Under the pieces are notes generated by a model. That model was given only the letters and a program-made list of their open reading frames with translations, was not told the DNA's origin and did not search any database. 64,000 nucleotides of DNA from Tabrizicola_A sp964393035 (GTDB lineage Bacteria; Pseudomonadota; Alphaproteobacteria; Rhodobacterales; Rhodobacteraceae): positions 124,001 to 188,000 of the forward strand of contig CAYMRX010000001.1 of the NCBI GenBank assembly GCA_964393035.1. Direction: 5' to 3'. A program made the position numbers and the translations under genes. Positions 51,588-60,373 of the stretch are shown piece by piece (the stretch's first letter is position 1; the number at the start of each line of letters is the position of its first letter).

Positions 51588-51605
51588 GGGCGGGGGCCTT
51601 CCGGC

Positions 51606-51884
51606 CTACTCCTTTTCCATGGTGCATTGCAGCGGATGCTGGTGGCGACGGGCAAAATCCATCACCTGCGCCACTTTGGTTTCGGCGATTTCATAAGAAT
51701 AGACGCCGACCACCGCGAGCCCCTTCTTATGAACCGTCAGCATGATGTCAAAGGCCTGCGCATGGTTCAGGCCGAAGAACCGCTCAAGAATATGCACGAC
51801 GAATTCCATCGGCGTGTAATCGTCGTTCAACAGCATGACCTTGAACAGCGGCGGACGCTGGGTGCGCGTCTTGGTCTTGGTCAT
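51606..51884 (-). CDS. clpS: ATP-dependent Clp protease adaptor protein
   Basis: Adaptor that delivers N-degron substrates to ClpA/ClpP. The 92-residue core has LLNDDYTPMEFVVHILERFFGL, the binding-pocket region HAQAFDIMLTVHKKG, and ends ARRHQHPLQCTMEKE. The N-terminus is uncertain: ATG 51884 gives MTKTKTRTQRPP, while other alphaproteobacterial ClpS proteins often have a longer flexible lead, and the frame stays open upstream without a good alternative start. The location next to the D,D-carboxypeptidase gene and an HAD gene is common in relatives. Confidence 0.92.
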   Translation of the reverse strand: MTKTKTRTQRPPLFKVMLLNDDYTPMEFVVHILERFFGLNHAQAFDIMLTVHKKGLAVVGVYSYEIAETKVAQVMDFARRHQHPLQCTMEKE

Positions 51885-52067
51885 AATCCCGGCATCCGGC
51901 CCGTGGCCCGGCCCGTTTTCGTTGTCCGACAGAATAAAGGGCTGCAACGCCAAGGGAGCCTCGTGGTGCGGGATTCGCAAATGCGGGTCTGAACCGCGAA
52001 TATAGCGGATTTCCGGCTTGCGAAAAGGCCCTCGGCCCGCAAAGGCTAAAACCCGAAGGAGTTCCCC

Positions 52068-52778
52068 ATGCTGACCACCATCGGATTCGATGCCGACGAT
52101 ACGCTTTGGCACAACGAAACCTTCTTTCGCCTGACGCAGGAGCGGTTTTTCCGCCTGCTGGCAGATCATTCCGACCCCGACCACCTGCACGACCGCCTTC
52201 TGGCGGCCGAGCGGCGCAATCTGGGAGCCTATGGGTTTGGCGTCAAAGGCTTTACCCTGTCGATGATCGAAACCGCGGTCGAGGTATCGGCCGGGAAGGT
52301 GCCTGCGGCTGTCATCGGCGAAATTCTTGCCGCCGGACGCGAGATGCTGTCGCATCCGGTCGATCTATTGCCCCATGCCCGCGCCACCGTCACCAGCTTG
52401 GCCGCTGAGTATCGCGTGGTGCTGATCACCAAGGGCGACCTTCTGGATCAGGAACGCAAGCTGGCGCAATCTGGCTTGGGCGATCTGTTTCACGGGGTTG
52501 AAATCGTGTCGGACAAGACGCCCGAAATTTATCGTGCGGCCTTTGCCCGCCATGGCACAGGGGCCGATCAGGGCATGATGGTGGGCAATTCGCTGAAGTC
52601 CGATGTGCTGCCGATGCTGGCCGCAGGTGGTTGGGGGGTGCATGTGCCGCACGCCATGACATGGGCGCTGGAACGCGCCGATCCGCCGCAGGGTCACAGC
52701 CGCTTTCATCACATGGCCGACCTGTCGCATCTGGCCGATCTGGTGGGTCACCTGGCCAACCACCACAAGATGCAGTAG
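52068..52778 (+). CDS. HAD-family hydrolase
   Basis: Predicted phosphatase of the haloacid dehalogenase superfamily, 236 residues. Motif I FDADDTLW supplies the nucleophile (D8) and acid-base (D10), motif II is VLITKGD and the motif IV region is VGNSLKSDVLPMLAAG. The helical cap between about 18 and 95 suggests a C1-type substrate. Which substrate is not evident. AAGGAG stands before the ATG. It is divergent from clpS. Confidence 0.85.
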   Translation: MLTTIGFDADDTLWHNETFFRLTQERFFRLLADHSDPDHLHDRLLAAERRNLGAYGFGVKGFTLSMIETAVEVSAGKVPAAVIGEILAAGREMLSHPVDLLPHARATVTSLAAEYRVVLITKGDLLDQERKLAQSGLGDLFHGVEIVSDKTPEIYRAAFARHGTGADQGMMVGNSLKSDVLPMLAAGGWGVHVPHAMTWALERADPPQGHSRFHHMADLSHLADLVGHLANHHKMQ

Positions 52779-52923
52779 GGCAACAGACGCATTGCGCAAA
52801 GTCACAGGGGCGCAACTGCCCTGAAACCTATTGAAACAAAGGGGTTTTCCGATTCTTCGGGCCATGCTAGAGTTGCGTCGATAACACATAAGTTCCCGGC
52901 AACAGGGGGCATCGAGGCACAAT

Positions 52924-54483
52924 ATGACAGGCAAGGCCATGAGGCTCCATCCGGGGCAGTATGTCAGCAAATTTTTGGCATTTATGGGCTTTGTCCTGCT
53001 TGCGATCGGTTCCACCCCGCAAGGGGCGCATGCCGCGCCCTATGCGGCCTATGTGATGGATGCCCGCACCGGCGAGACGCTTTATTCCGAAAACGCCGAT
53101 ACCCGCCTGCACCCCGCGTCGCTGACCAAGATGATGACGCTTTATATCGCCTTCGAAGAAATCGAACGTGGGCGGCTGTCGCTGGACACCATGGTAACGG
53201 TGTCAAAAAGCGCCGCCGCGCAGCCGCCGTCCCGTCTGGGGCTGAAAGCTGGGCAGAAGATTCAAATGCGCTATCTGATCCGCGCGGCGGCCGTGAAATC
53301 GGCCAACGATGCGGCGGCGGCGATCGGCGACCATATCGGCGGCAACAAAGAAGCCTTCGCGACCCGTATGACCAAGACCGCCCGCGCGCTTGGCATGAAG
53401 AACACCACCTTCAAGAACGCCAATGGCCTGACGGCCAAGGGCCATCTGTCGACCACCCGCGACATGTCCATTCTGGGTCGTCACCTGTTTTATGATTTCC
53501 CCCAATATTACAACATCTTCTCGCGCCGCACGACCGATGCGGGCATGGCCGAGGTGCGCAACACCAACCGCCGTTTCCTTGACGCCTACAAGGGCGCGGA
53601 TGGCATCAAGACCGGCTATACCGATGCGGCAGGCTTCAACCTGACCGGCAGCGCGGAACGCGACGGGGTGCGGATCATCGCCACGGTTTTCGGTGGCAAA
53701 TCCACCCCAGACCGCAACGCCAAAATGGCAGACCTTTTGGATCTTGGCTTCCGCAAGGCAGGCAAGAACGTGACCGAGGAACCGCCGACCAAGGTTGCCC
53801 CTGCCGATGACGAGTCGCTGGTCGCAGATGCGGGCGAAGCCGCGGATGAGGCCCTGCCCGAGGTTGAAGGCGGCGCCGCCAAGACGCTCCGCGTGCAACT
53901 GGCCGTGGCCAGCTCTCCGCGCCCGCTGTCGCGGCCTGAACAGGAAGAAGCCACAGGCGAGGCCGTTGCGGCCATGCAAGGCGGTATCGCCGGCGCCTTG
54001 GCCGAGGCCACCGCCCCGGCAGAGGAGGGCAGCCTTGAAGGTCAAGCCATCGCCATGGCCGAACCTGCCACCGAACCGCCAGAGCTGTCGATCACCGCCG
54101 CCCCGGCTGTCAGCACGCAGGTCGCCCTGATCGCCGTGGCCCCGCGCCCGCCGAAACGCAAGGCACCGATCTATGACGCCCCGCAGCTTGCCAAAGCCGA
54201 GGCCACCGAAGTTCTGGAGCCGGAGTTGGTCACGCTGTCGACCTCGGGCGGGCGGCATTATGGGGTGATGGTCGGGCAGTTCTCGTCGAATGGGGAAGCC
54301 GACCGTTTCCTGACCAAGACCGTGCTGGCCGAAGGGCCGACGCTGGGCAACGGCCTGCGCAAGGTGGTCCGTGGCAACCGCGGCTATGACGCAACCGTGC
54401 TGGGCCTGACCCAGCGCGAGGCGGAACTGGCCTGCTCGCGCCTGCAATCCAAGGGGATTGGCTGCTTCACGATCGGCGAATGA
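52924..54483 (+). CDS. D-alanyl-D-alanine carboxypeptidase (PBP5/DacA-like) with SPOR domain
   Basis: Periplasmic serine peptidase that trims the terminal D-Ala of peptidoglycan stem peptides. The 519-residue product has a signal peptide (about 1-37, cut near AHA), the active-site SLTK (66-69), SAN (126-128) and KTG (229-231, IKTGYTD). After the peptidase comes a long Ala/Glu/Pro-rich linker (about 285-435) and a C-terminal SPOR-type domain that would bind denuded glycan, placing it at septa. Relatives carrying a SPOR domain occur across Rhodobacterales. The FAH-family gene overlaps its stop by four bases (ATGA). Confidence 0.92.
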   Translation: MTGKAMRLHPGQYVSKFLAFMGFVLLAIGSTPQGAHAAPYAAYVMDARTGETLYSENADTRLHPASLTKMMTLYIAFEEIERGRLSLDTMVTVSKSAAAQPPSRLGLKAGQKIQMRYLIRAAAVKSANDAAAAIGDHIGGNKEAFATRMTKTARALGMKNTTFKNANGLTAKGHLSTTRDMSILGRHLFYDFPQYYNIFSRRTTDAGMAEVRNTNRRFLDAYKGADGIKTGYTDAAGFNLTGSAERDGVRIIATVFGGKSTPDRNAKMADLLDLGFRKAGKNVTEEPPTKVAPADDESLVADAGEAADEALPEVEGGAAKTLRVQLAVASSPRPLSRPEQEEATGEAVAAMQGGIAGALAEATAPAEEGSLEGQAIAMAEPATEPPELSITAAPAVSTQVALIAVAPRPPKRKAPIYDAPQLAKAEATEVLEPELVTLSTSGGRHYGVMVGQFSSNGEADRFLTKTVLAEGPTLGNGLRKVVRGNRGYDATVLGLTQREAELACSRLQSKGIGCFTIGE

Positions 54484-55157
54484 GCGGCTTTGTCCTGCCT
54501 CCTCCGTCGCAGCCGTCGGTGGCGGTCGAGGGTGAAACCGCACGCTTCGCGGTGCGCCGCATTTTCTGCGTCGGGCGCAATTACGCCGAACACGCCCGCG
54601 AAATGGGCCATGATCCACAGGCTGAACCGCCGTTCTTCTTCACCAAACCCGCCGATGCCGTGGTGGAAAGTGGCGCGCATCTGCCCTACCCCATGGCAAC
54701 CGCGGACCTGCACCATGAGGCTGAACTTGTGGTCGCCCTTGGTGCTGGTGGGGTGAATGTCCCCGAGGCCGCGGCTTTGGCGCTGGTTTATGGCTATGCC
54801 GCCGGCAATGATCTGACCCGGCGCGACATGCAGGCGACGGCCAAGGCGGCACGGCGGCCTTGGGACATGTCAAAAGGTTTTGACCATTCCGCGGTGATCG
54901 GGGCGATCCGCCCCGGTGCGCCCCCCCAAGGGCGCATCCGCTGCAAGGTTCAGGGCCGCGTGACGCAGGAGGCTGATCTGGCCGACATGATCTGGCCGGT
55001 TGCCGGGATCATCGCGCATCTGAGCCGCCTTGTGGCGCTTGCCCCCGGTGATCTTATCATGACCGGCACTCCGGCCGGGGTTGGACCGATCGCGCGTGGC
55101 GAAACCTGCGTGGTCGAGGTGGACGGGCTTTCGCCTGCCGCCGTGACGCTGGTCTGA
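54480..55157 (+). CDS. Fumarylacetoacetate hydrolase-family enzyme
   Basis: Metal-dependent hydrolase of the FAH superfamily, 225 residues, likely a fumarylpyruvate or acylpyruvate hydrolase. It has IFCVGRNYAEHAREMG, FFFTKPADAVV, LHHEAELVVALG (with the metal-binding Glu residues) and GDLIMTGTPAGVGPIARGE. It may act in aromatic acid breakdown, but no such pathway genes are visible. ATG is embedded in the stop of the carboxypeptidase gene. A composite repeat follows it. Confidence 0.85.
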   Translation: MSGFVLPPPSQPSVAVEGETARFAVRRIFCVGRNYAEHAREMGHDPQAEPPFFFTKPADAVVESGAHLPYPMATADLHHEAELVVALGAGGVNVPEAAALALVYGYAAGNDLTRRDMQATAKAARRPWDMSKGFDHSAVIGAIRPGAPPQGRIRCKVQGRVTQEADLADMIWPVAGIIAHLSRLVALAPGDLIMTGTPAGVGPIARGETCVVEVDGLSPAAVTLV

Positions 55158-55164
55158 CGCGCCC

Positions 55165-55215
55165 CGGGGTTCCACCCCGGACCCCGGAGTATTTCAGAAG
55201 GCGCAAATCCTTGGG
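55165..55215 (+). repeat. Composite intergenic repeat after the FAH gene
   Basis: Hairpin CGGGGTTCCACCCCGG (55165-55180) is followed by ACCCCGGAGTATTTCAGAAG and GCGCAAATCC. Same order as at 24821 and 35647. It separates two convergent genes and may serve as terminator. Confidence 0.6.
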
Positions 55216-55221
55216 TTGGCC

Positions 55222-56181
55222 CTATGGCCGCGGGGCCGCAGCCCGCGCCAGCCGGTCATTGATGGCGCGCCCAAGGCCATGGTTGGGAATGGGGGCGGCT
55301 GAAATGCGGCCCTGCGGGCCTGCCAGCCGATCCGCCTCGCGCAGCATGTGGAACAGATTGGCGGCGGCTTCGGTGAGATTTCCGCCCGGCGACAGGTTCA
55401 GCGTGGCGGCACCGGGGCCAAAGCCGATATGCACCTCGCCCGGTTGCGGCACCGCGTTCAGCCGCAGGGGGGCTGAGGGGGCGTAATGGCTGGCCAATTG
55501 GCCCGGCGCGGTGAGCTTGTCACCTTTTTGATGCAAGGCGATGGGGCCGATCACGGCCTCCAGCGCCTCCAGCGGCACACCGCCGGGACGCAGAAGCGTG
55601 GCCGCACCGTCAAGGCCAAGGATGGTCGATTCCACCCCGACGTCACACGGGCCACCGTCAAGGATGGCCGCGATCCGGCCCGACAGCCCTTGGGCCACAT
55701 GGGCCGCGCGGGTGGGCGAAACCTTGCCTGAAGGGTTGGCCGAGGGCGCGGCCAAGGGGCCGCCAAAGGCGCGGATCAGGGCCTGCGCCACGGGATGGGC
55801 AGGGATGCGGATGGCCACACTGTCAAGCTCCGCCGTGACCAGCGGCGACAGGCCGGTGTCGGGCAAAAGCGGCAGCACCAGCGTCAGGGGGCCGGGCCAG
55901 AAGGCCGCCGCAATGGCACGGGCGCGGGCATCGAAGCGGGCGAAGGTTTCGGCCATGGCCAGATCGGCGACATGGACGATCAACGGGTTGAAGCGCGGCC
56001 GCCCCTTTGCCTCATAGATCCCGGCAACCGCAAGGCTGTTGCGGGCATCGCCGCCAAGCCCGTAGACCGTCTCGGTCGGAAAGGCGACCAGACCACCCCC
56101 GCCCAAGATCGCGGCGGCGCGGGCAAGGCCAGCGGCATCGGGCTGGAGACTTTCGGTAAAAGGGGCTTCGGTATCGGGCAT
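55222..56181 (-). CDS. L-threonylcarbamoyladenylate synthase (Sua5/TsaC type)
   Basis: Makes threonylcarbamoyl-AMP for the t6A37 tRNA modification. The 319-residue product has the YrdC-like domain (GGLVAFPTETVYGLGGDA, KGRPRFNPLIVHV, SVAIRIPAHPVAQAL, APSANPSGKVSPTRA) followed by a C-terminal Sua5 domain (APGQLASHYAP). Sua5 (long type) rather than short TsaC is indicated by this second domain. ATG 56181 is chosen; further upstream codons are not similar. It is divergent from the acyl-CoA dehydrogenase gene. Confidence 0.94.
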   Translation of the reverse strand: MPDTEAPFTESLQPDAAGLARAAAILGGGGLVAFPTETVYGLGGDARNSLAVAGIYEAKGRPRFNPLIVHVADLAMAETFARFDARARAIAAAFWPGPLTLVLPLLPDTGLSPLVTAELDSVAIRIPAHPVAQALIRAFGGPLAAPSANPSGKVSPTRAAHVAQGLSGRIAAILDGGPCDVGVESTILGLDGAATLLRPGGVPLEALEAVIGPIALHQKGDKLTAPGQLASHYAPSAPLRLNAVPQPGEVHIGFGPGAATLNLSPGGNLTEAAANLFHMLREADRLAGPQGRISAAPIPNHGLGRAINDRLARAAAPRP

Positions 56182-56284
56182 CTCGTGACGCAGCGTTGGG
56201 GTTGCGGGAGTGAGCAAAGGCTCTAGCTTGACGCGACAGGCCATACCCGGCCACAAGCCATTTGCCAAGCATACGGAGTTCGCC

Positions 56285-57985
56285 ATGCCCTATCGCGCCC
56301 CGCTGACCGATTTGCGCTTTGTGCTGGCCCATGTGGTGGGGTTCGCCCCGGTTGCCGCAACGGCGCGTTTCGCCGAGGCGGTTCCCGAGACGGTGGATGC
56401 AATCCTGACGGAAGCCGGGCGGCTTTGCGAGGAAACCCTCGCGCCGCTGAACCGCAATGGCGACAAGCAACCCGCACGGCTGGAAAACGGCGTGGTCCGC
56501 ACCTCGCCCGGCTTTGCCGAAGGCTATGAGGCGATCACGGCAGGCGGTTGGGTCGGCATTGCCGCCGATCCGGCCTATGGCGGCATGGGCCTGCCGATCA
56601 CGCTTGCCACTTGCGTCAATGACATGATGGGATCGGCCTGTCTGTCGTTGCAGTTGAACCCCCTGATGACCCAAGGCCAGATCGAGGCCCTGGAGCATCA
56701 CGCCAGCCCCGCGATCAAGGCGCTTTACATTCCAAAGCTTATCAGTGGCGAGTGGTGCGCCACGATGAACCTGACCGAGGCGCAGGCCGGGTCGGATGTG
56801 GGGGCTTTGCGGACCAAGGCGGACCCTTTGGGTGACGGTACCTATGCCATCACCGGGCAGAAGATCTTCATCACCTGGGGCGACAATGATTTCAGCCAGA
56901 ACGTCTGCCATCTGGTGCTGGCCCGGTTGCCTGACGGGGGCGAAGGGACCAAGGGCATCAGCCTGTTCATGGTGCCAAAGTTCATCCCGGACGATCAGGG
57001 CAATCTGGGCGCGCGCAACGCGGTGACGGTTGTAAGCCTTGAACACAAGCTGGGCCTGCACGGCTCTCCGACCGCCGTCATGCAATATGACGGCGCCAAG
57101 GGCTGGCTGGTGGGCGAACCCCACAAGGGTATGGCCGCGATGTTCACCATGATGAACAACGCACGCCTTGGGGTGGGCGTGCAGGGCATTTCGGTGGCCG
57201 AAGCCGCATTCCAACAGGCGCTGGCCTATGCGATGGAGCGCAAACAGGGCCGCACGCCCTTGGGCAAGGGCGCAATCATTGATCATGCCGATGTGCGCCG
57301 GATGCTTGGCCAGATGAAGGCCGAGATTTTTGCCGCCCGCGCCATCGCGTTGGCCTGTGCCGTGGCGATCGACATGGGGCGGGCCACCGGCGATGCCACT
57401 TGGGCGGCACGGGCGGCTTTCCTGACCCCGATTGCCAAGGCTTACGGCACCGACATCGGCAATGAGGTGGCCTATCTGGGCGTGCAGGTGCATGGCGGCA
57501 TGGGCTTCATCGAGGAAACCGGTGCTGCGCAATTTTCCCGCGATGCGCGGGTGACGGCGATTTACGAAGGCACCAACGGGATTCAGGCGATGGATCTGGT
57601 GGGTCGCAAGATGATGGACAGTGGCGAGGCGGCGTTTCGGCTGATCGACGAGATCGTGGCCGGGGCAGAGGCCGCCCATGCCACCCTGCCCGATCTGGCC
57701 ACCCCCTTGCGAACCGCCGCCGAGGGCTTGCGCGAGGGAACCGCAGCACTTTTGGCGCAAGACGGCCATGACCGCAACGCAGGTGCCGTGGCCTATCTGC
57801 GCGCCTTTGCCCGCGTCCTGGGCGGGCATTTCCACCTGAAGGCCGCCCTCGCCGATCCGGCACGCGCGGACCTTGCCCGCTTCTACATCCGCAGGCTTTT
57901 GCCCGAACATGGCGCCCTGTTGGCGCAGGTGCGGGAAGGCGCGGCGGGGATCTATGCCCTCTCGCCCGAGGTGTTGCAGGCGTGA
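56285..57985 (+). CDS. Acyl-CoA dehydrogenase with C-terminal extension (DmdC/FadE-like)
   Basis: Flavoprotein of 566 residues oxidising an acyl-CoA thioester. It has NLTEAQAGSDVGAL, GQKIFITWGDNDFSQN, the substrate-contacting LGLHGSPTA and YEGTNGIQAMDL, with an extra C-terminal helical domain. The same length and additional domain are found in DmdC (methylmercaptopropionyl-CoA dehydrogenase) and in large long-chain FadE-like enzymes; which applies here is not determined. The gene ends in a 4-base overlap (GTGA) with the MBL hydrolase gene, suggesting joint expression. ATG 56285 is preferred over upstream starts. Confidence 0.85.
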   Translation: MPYRAPLTDLRFVLAHVVGFAPVAATARFAEAVPETVDAILTEAGRLCEETLAPLNRNGDKQPARLENGVVRTSPGFAEGYEAITAGGWVGIAADPAYGGMGLPITLATCVNDMMGSACLSLQLNPLMTQGQIEALEHHASPAIKALYIPKLISGEWCATMNLTEAQAGSDVGALRTKADPLGDGTYAITGQKIFITWGDNDFSQNVCHLVLARLPDGGEGTKGISLFMVPKFIPDDQGNLGARNAVTVVSLEHKLGLHGSPTAVMQYDGAKGWLVGEPHKGMAAMFTMMNNARLGVGVQGISVAEAAFQQALAYAMERKQGRTPLGKGAIIDHADVRRMLGQMKAEIFAARAIALACAVAIDMGRATGDATWAARAAFLTPIAKAYGTDIGNEVAYLGVQVHGGMGFIEETGAAQFSRDARVTAIYEGTNGIQAMDLVGRKMMDSGEAAFRLIDEIVAGAEAAHATLPDLATPLRTAAEGLREGTAALLAQDGHDRNAGAVAYLRAFARVLGGHFHLKAALADPARADLARFYIRRLLPEHGALLAQVREGAAGIYALSPEVLQA

Positions 57986-59001
57986 CGATCCGCCATCCGT
58001 TTGCAACCCCCCCTGAGCAAGGGCAGGCGATTGAAATCGCCGCGGGCATCCTGTGGTTGCGCCTGCCGCTGCCGATGGCGCTTGACCATGTGAATGTCTA
58101 TGCGCTGAACGATCCCGATGGCTGGACGTTGATCGACACCGGCATGAACAGCCGGAAAACCCGCGCGATCTGGGAGACGGTCTTGGCCGGCCCCTTGGCG
58201 GGCAAACCGGTGGCGCGGGTGCTTTTGACGCATCACCACCCCGATCATGTCGGGCTTGTCGGCTGGTTTCAGGAGCGGGGGGCAGAGCTTTTGACCACCC
58301 GCACCGCCTGGCTGTACGCCCGCATGCTGACGCTGGATGTGCAGGATCGGCCCGGCTCGCAGGCGATGCAGTTCTATACCCGCGCCGGCATGGCCCCGGA
58401 CCTGCTGGCCAAGCGCGCGGCGGAACGGCCCTTCAACTTTGCCGATGTGGTCGCCCCGATGCCTCTTGGCTTCACCCGTATTGACGAGGGCCAGACCCTG
58501 ACGCTGGCCGGACGGCGCTGGCAGGTGCGGCTTGGTCAGGGCCATGCGCCCGATCATGTCACGCTGTGGTCCGACGACGGGCTGGTGATCGGGGGCGATC
58601 AGCTTTTGCCCGGCATCTCGCCCAATATCGGCGTCTATCCGACCGAACCCGAGGCCGATCCGCTGACCGATTGGATCACGGCAACCGACAGCTTCAAACC
58701 CCATGCGCGGGACGATCAGCTGGTCTTGCCCGGCCACAAACTGCCCTTCACCGGGCTGCCTTTCCGGCTGGAGCAGATGATTGACAACCATCATACCGCG
58801 CTTGATCGCCTGCTGGACCATCTGAAGACCCCCCGCACCGCTGTTGCGTGTTTTCCGGCCCTGTTCAAACGGCCCATCGGCGAGGCAGAATATGGGCTGG
58901 CGCTGGTCGAGGCGGTGGCACATCTGAACTGCCTCTTGCGGCGGGGCGCGGTTTCGCGTTCCTTGGGGGAGGACGGGGCTTGGCACTGGCTGGCCGCCTG
59001 A
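57982..59001 (+). CDS. MBL-fold metallo-hydrolase
   Basis: Metallo-beta-lactamase-fold hydrolase of 339 residues. The metal motif is THHHPDH (H84, H85-H86, D88, H89) with further ligands in GHAPDHVTLW and GDQLLP. C-terminal residues form a winged-helix-like extension. Substrate unknown; translational coupling with the acyl-CoA dehydrogenase hints at a thioester or ester intermediate. It starts with GTG in the stop of the preceding gene. Confidence 0.87.
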   Translation: MTIRHPFATPPEQGQAIEIAAGILWLRLPLPMALDHVNVYALNDPDGWTLIDTGMNSRKTRAIWETVLAGPLAGKPVARVLLTHHHPDHVGLVGWFQERGAELLTTRTAWLYARMLTLDVQDRPGSQAMQFYTRAGMAPDLLAKRAAERPFNFADVVAPMPLGFTRIDEGQTLTLAGRRWQVRLGQGHAPDHVTLWSDDGLVIGGDQLLPGISPNIGVYPTEPEADPLTDWITATDSFKPHARDDQLVLPGHKLPFTGLPFRLEQMIDNHHTALDRLLDHLKTPRTAVACFPALFKRPIGEAEYGLALVEAVAHLNCLLRRGAVSRSLGEDGAWHWLAA

Positions 59002-59037
59002 CCGCCCCTCTGCCACTCCCTGACAGGACATGTGCCG

Positions 59038-59523
59038 ATGCCGCAGAAAGACCCCGACGCCGAAGCCCATCTGGCCGCCGCCGTTCACAAGGCGACGGGC
59101 CTGCCAGATCTGCCCGCACATGAGGCCGAAACCGCGCTGGCCCCAACCCTGCCGCCGGTGGACCTGCCCGCACCGGAACCGGACCACAAATCCCCGGCCC
59201 GCTGGGCCTATGAACGCTTGGTGCAATATATCCGCAACTTTGAGGCACAGCTGAATGCGGGCCAAGAGGTTGCCATGGGCTTTGCCGGGTCCGAAGCGGG
59301 TATTCTGCGGATCGAGGGGCTGGGCTATTACGACCCCGACATTCTGACCTTTTACGGGCGCGATGATGAGGGGCTGAAAACCCAGCTCATTCAACATGTC
59401 ACGCAGCTTTCGGTCATCCTGCGCGCGGTGCCGAAACTGGCCCCCGAAATCCCCGCCCGCCGCATCGGCTTTCACCTGCCACCGGGCTGGACGGGGGGCG
59501 AAGCGGGCGACGGTTCGGCCTAA
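59038..59523 (+). CDS. DUF6173 family protein
   Basis: Small soluble protein of 161 residues, family of unknown function (DUF6173). The first 50 residues are Pro/Ala-rich. The conserved part (PARWAYERLVQYIRNFEAQLNAGQEVAMGFAG, then GLGYYDPDILTFYG) is a compact alpha/beta module. AGGA lies eight bases before ATG 59038, chosen over GTG 59032. It follows the MBL hydrolase gene by 36 bp and precedes rpiB. Confidence 0.75.
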   Translation: MPQKDPDAEAHLAAAVHKATGLPDLPAHEAETALAPTLPPVDLPAPEPDHKSPARWAYERLVQYIRNFEAQLNAGQEVAMGFAGSEAGILRIEGLGYYDPDILTFYGRDDEGLKTQLIQHVTQLSVILRAVPKLAPEIPARRIGFHLPPGWTGGEAGDGSA

Positions 59524-59624
59524 ACCCTCCCTTGCCGCACCCTGTGCCATGCGCCATGGGCGCTTGACATTCCCGGTCCTTTGACGCGCTAGACGGGGCA
59601 ACACTCTCAGTCCGGATTCCCACC

Positions 59625-60074
59625 ATGACCAGCAACAAACGCATCGTCCTGTCCAGCGACCACGCCGCCATCGCATTGCGCCAAACCATTGCCGCGCATA
59701 TCGCAAGTCTTGGCTGGGAGCCGGTGGACATCGGCCCGGTGACACCCGAAAGCACCCCCTACCCCCAGCACGGTGAGGCCGCTGCCCGCCGCGTCGCCTC
59801 GGGCGATTGCGCCTTGGGCATCATCCTGTGTGGCACGGGCCAAGGCATCATGCTGGCCGCCAACAAGGTAAAGGGCATCCGCTGCGGCGTGTGCAGCGAC
59901 ACATTCTCGGCCAAGATGTTGCGCCAGCACAATGACGCCAACATGCTGTCCATCGGCGCGCGCGTGGTGGGCGAAGGTCTGGCGCTGGAGATCGTGACAG
60001 AGTTTCTGGGCGCCGAATTCGAAGGCGGGCGCCATGCCACCCGCGTGGACATGATCACCGCAATCGAGGGCTAA
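59625..60074 (+). CDS. rpiB: Ribose-5-phosphate isomerase B
   Basis: Interconverts ribulose-5-phosphate and ribose-5-phosphate in the pentose phosphate pathway. The 149-residue RpiB/LacAB-fold protein has SSDHAAIALRQ (with D12 and H13), the active cysteine C69 in ILCGTGQGIML, and the RHNDANMLSIGARV-like segment RQHNDANMLSIGARVVG. It stands alone, with a short hairpin overlapping its stop codon. Confidence 0.95.
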   Translation: MTSNKRIVLSSDHAAIALRQTIAAHIASLGWEPVDIGPVTPESTPYPQHGEAAARRVASGDCALGIILCGTGQGIMLAANKVKGIRCGVCSDTFSAKMLRQHNDANMLSIGARVVGEGLALEIVTEFLGAEFEGGRHATRVDMITAIEG

Positions 60075-60093
60075 GGGCCGCAAGCGCGGCCCT
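60074..60093 (+). terminator. Hairpin at the rpiB stop codon
   Basis: Perfect 8-bp stem AGGGCCGC/GCGGCCCT with loop AAGC, overlapping the rpiB stop by one base, without a U-tract. It may slow exonucleases rather than terminate. Confidence 0.45.
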
Positions 60094-60199
60094 GCCGCAA
60101 CCCCTGGCATCGGGATGCGGTCCTTGCGCCTCTCCCCCCGTGACAGCGCCGCGTGAATCGGCTAAAGCCCGTGGAAACGTGACAGGAAGGAACTACGAC

Positions 60200-60334
60200 A
60201 TGGCCGAACACAAGCATGGCTCGATGGATATCCGCGCCCAGGAAAAGACCTTTGCAGGCTTTATCAAGCTGAGCATCTGGACCGCTGTGATTTCGATCTG
60301 CGCCCTGATCTTCATGGCACTTACGAACGCCTGA
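60200..60334 (+). CDS. aa3-type cytochrome c oxidase subunit IV
   Basis: Short membrane peptide of 44 residues (MAEHKHGSMDIRAQEKTF...). One transmembrane helix (about 20-42) follows the conserved GSMDIRAQEKTFAGFI. This is the small subunit found with aa3-type oxidases of Rhodobacter and Paracoccus, assisting the respiratory complex. The main oxidase genes are not in the window. AAGGAA precedes the ATG. Confidence 0.92.
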   Translation: MAEHKHGSMDIRAQEKTFAGFIKLSIWTAVISICALIFMALTNA

Positions 60335-60373
60335 TCTTTTCTTTTCGTAACCAGTCACCAACGGACCCGGCCC

